Source of the DNA: Cellulophaga lytica DSM 7489
GTDB lineage: Bacteria; Bacteroidota; Bacteroidia; Flavobacteriales; Flavobacteriaceae
Length of the DNA: 64,000 bases
Direction of reading: 5' to 3'
NCBI RefSeq assembly: GCF_000190595.1
Contig: NC_015167.1
Coordinates: 1,353,501 to 1,417,500 of the forward strand
Each line of letters starts with the position of its first letter. The stretch's first letter is position 1. Shown here in pieces: positions 63,329 to 64,000 of this stretch. Both the position numbers and the translations under genes were made by a program. The notes under the pieces are model-generated. The model saw nothing but the letters and a program-made list of their open reading frames with translations, was not told the DNA's origin and made no database searches.

Positions 63329-64000
63329 TTAGTCTATAAATGCATCTATAAAATTAATAAAGTATGCTAAGCCATTTTTATGTCCTTCTTCTGGAGTATT
63401 TAAAATAACTTTAGTGCTAGACTTATTCCCCTTTAATTTACCTGTAGTAATTAAAAGATCTTCTGTATTACTAGTTAAAAAGTTAATTTTTCTTTTAAAC
63501 TCTCTTGGCAACTCATTAACTGGTATTTGAGAAATTATATTTTTACCGTTAACATATGCCGCAGAAGTATTTTTGCTAATATTTTTTTTGTGATCACCAC
63601 TTACACTACCTTTAAAACTACCATTTCTAATGGCTAACAACTGGTCTTTAGACGTTGCAAAAAACAACACTCCTTTAGCGTGCATTGCGTATACATTTAC
63701 AGGTACACTTCTTGGTGTGTTAAACTTATAAATACCGTTATCTACCGTCATTTCGTTTTCTTTAACAGCAATATTCATAAGCTTGTTAAAAATACTTTCT
63801 CCGTTAGAAGTGGCCATAAAAATAAAATCTGGTACCGTTTCTTCTTTTGTTTTCTCTATTGGAATTCTATTATAGTTTTCATCATAATCATACGTAGTAT
63901 AGGTTACTTGTTTTTTAGCAATATCATTAACTACAAATAACATATCTCCTCTAACCAATTCACCAACAGCCTCTTCATCTAAAAATACAGATAATAAGTC
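63329..64000 (-). CDS. Hypothetical protein, 5' end beyond the window
   Basis: The frame is open to the right edge of the window, so the N-terminus is missing. A TTG at 63958 is inside the gene, not a proven start. The visible 223 residues contain YDYDENYN and KEETVP, shared with the gene at 61919, and FKGSV and KRKINFLTSN segments in the C-terminal part. A relation to DUF4836 is likely. Function unknown. Confidence 0.6.
   Translation of the reverse strand, partial: DLLSVFLDEEAVGELVRGDMLFVVNDIAKKQVTYTTYDYDENYNRIPIEKTKEETVPDFIFMATSNGESIFNKLMNIAVKENEMTVDNGIYKFNTPRSVPVNVYAMHAKGVLFFATSKDQLLAIRNGSFKGSVSGDHKKNISKNTSAAYVNGKNIISQIPVNELPREFKRKINFLTSNTEDLLITTGKLKGNKSSTKVILNTPEEGHKNGLAYFINFIDAFID

Noticed and set aside
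1-64000. rRNA, tRNA, riboswitch, prophage or CRISPR features
   Set aside because: I saw no sequence that supports any of these in the window.

Overview
The window is AT-rich DNA from a member of the Bacteroidota, most likely a marine Flavobacteriaceae. The signs are SusC/SusD pairs, a FecR/ECF sigma pair, a Bacteroidota-type OmpA with calcium-binding repeats, an IPExxxVDY protein, and promoters of the TAnnTTTG type. I saw no rRNA, tRNA, CRISPR array or insertion sequence.

Layout. (1) 1-5.4 kb: an STN-containing SusC receptor and its FecR anti-sigma factor (minus strand), with the ECF sigma gene divergent from them. (2) 5.4-18.7 kb: a polysaccharide utilization locus with an AraC regulator, SusC, SusD, a duplicated-module lipoprotein, two related clan GH-A glycosidases around a GH130 (beta-mannoside-type) enzyme, and a sodium:solute symporter. 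(3) 18.8-31.5 kb: an exopolysaccharide cluster encoding a response-regulator/GT2 fusion, a giant polytopic membrane protein, a lipoprotein, a membrane-anchored glycosidase, a GT4, a STAS protein overlapping a flippase, and a TPR/beta-barrel outer-membrane exporter. (4) 31.5-37.9 kb: a seven-gene signalling operon with a receiver, an H-NOX protein, a PAS histidine kinase, a FIST (NosP-type) protein, a second histidine kinase, an Hpt protein and a LytTR response regulator. (5) 37.9-46.5 kb: AddB-like and AddA-like recombination proteins, OmpA and Kbl. (6) 46.6-49.3 kb: superoxide dismutase and a metallopeptidase lipoprotein surrounded by four copies of an apparently undescribed small RNA. (7) 49.3-64 kb: PurF, a PfkB kinase, RNase H, PurN, AcpP-FabF-Rnc, pyruvate kinase, an AraC-controlled AhpD/cupredoxin operon, a GreA/B-like protein, a FAD oxidoreductase, and two related hypothetical proteins, the last cut by the window end.

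The most interesting result is a two-layer control circuit around the exopolysaccharide cluster. Four minus-strand promoters (REC-GT2, GT4, STAS-flippase and the signalling operon) carry a motif with core TGTAGACGAATGG, whose complement CCATTCGTC resembles the box of the LytTR regulator AlgR. In all four the motif lies exactly 42 bases upstream of a TAnnTTTG-like -7 box, and extra copies are spaced 21 bp apart. The operon encoding the LytTR regulator is itself one of the four, so feedback is likely. The leaders of the three exopolysaccharide-side transcripts also contain CUUAACCU next to or near the start codon.

The four small RNA genes at 47.3-49.2 kb each have their own -7 box and a terminator hairpin with compensatory changes. 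They all carry the complementary AGGUUAAG, and a second complementary block lies in the right order and spacing. My inference is that nitric oxide or redox input (H-NOX and FIST) sets LytTR-driven exopolysaccharide expression, and that a family of sibling small RNAs silences the same genes after transcription. Motifs and spacings are read directly from the sequence. The regulatory roles are inference.
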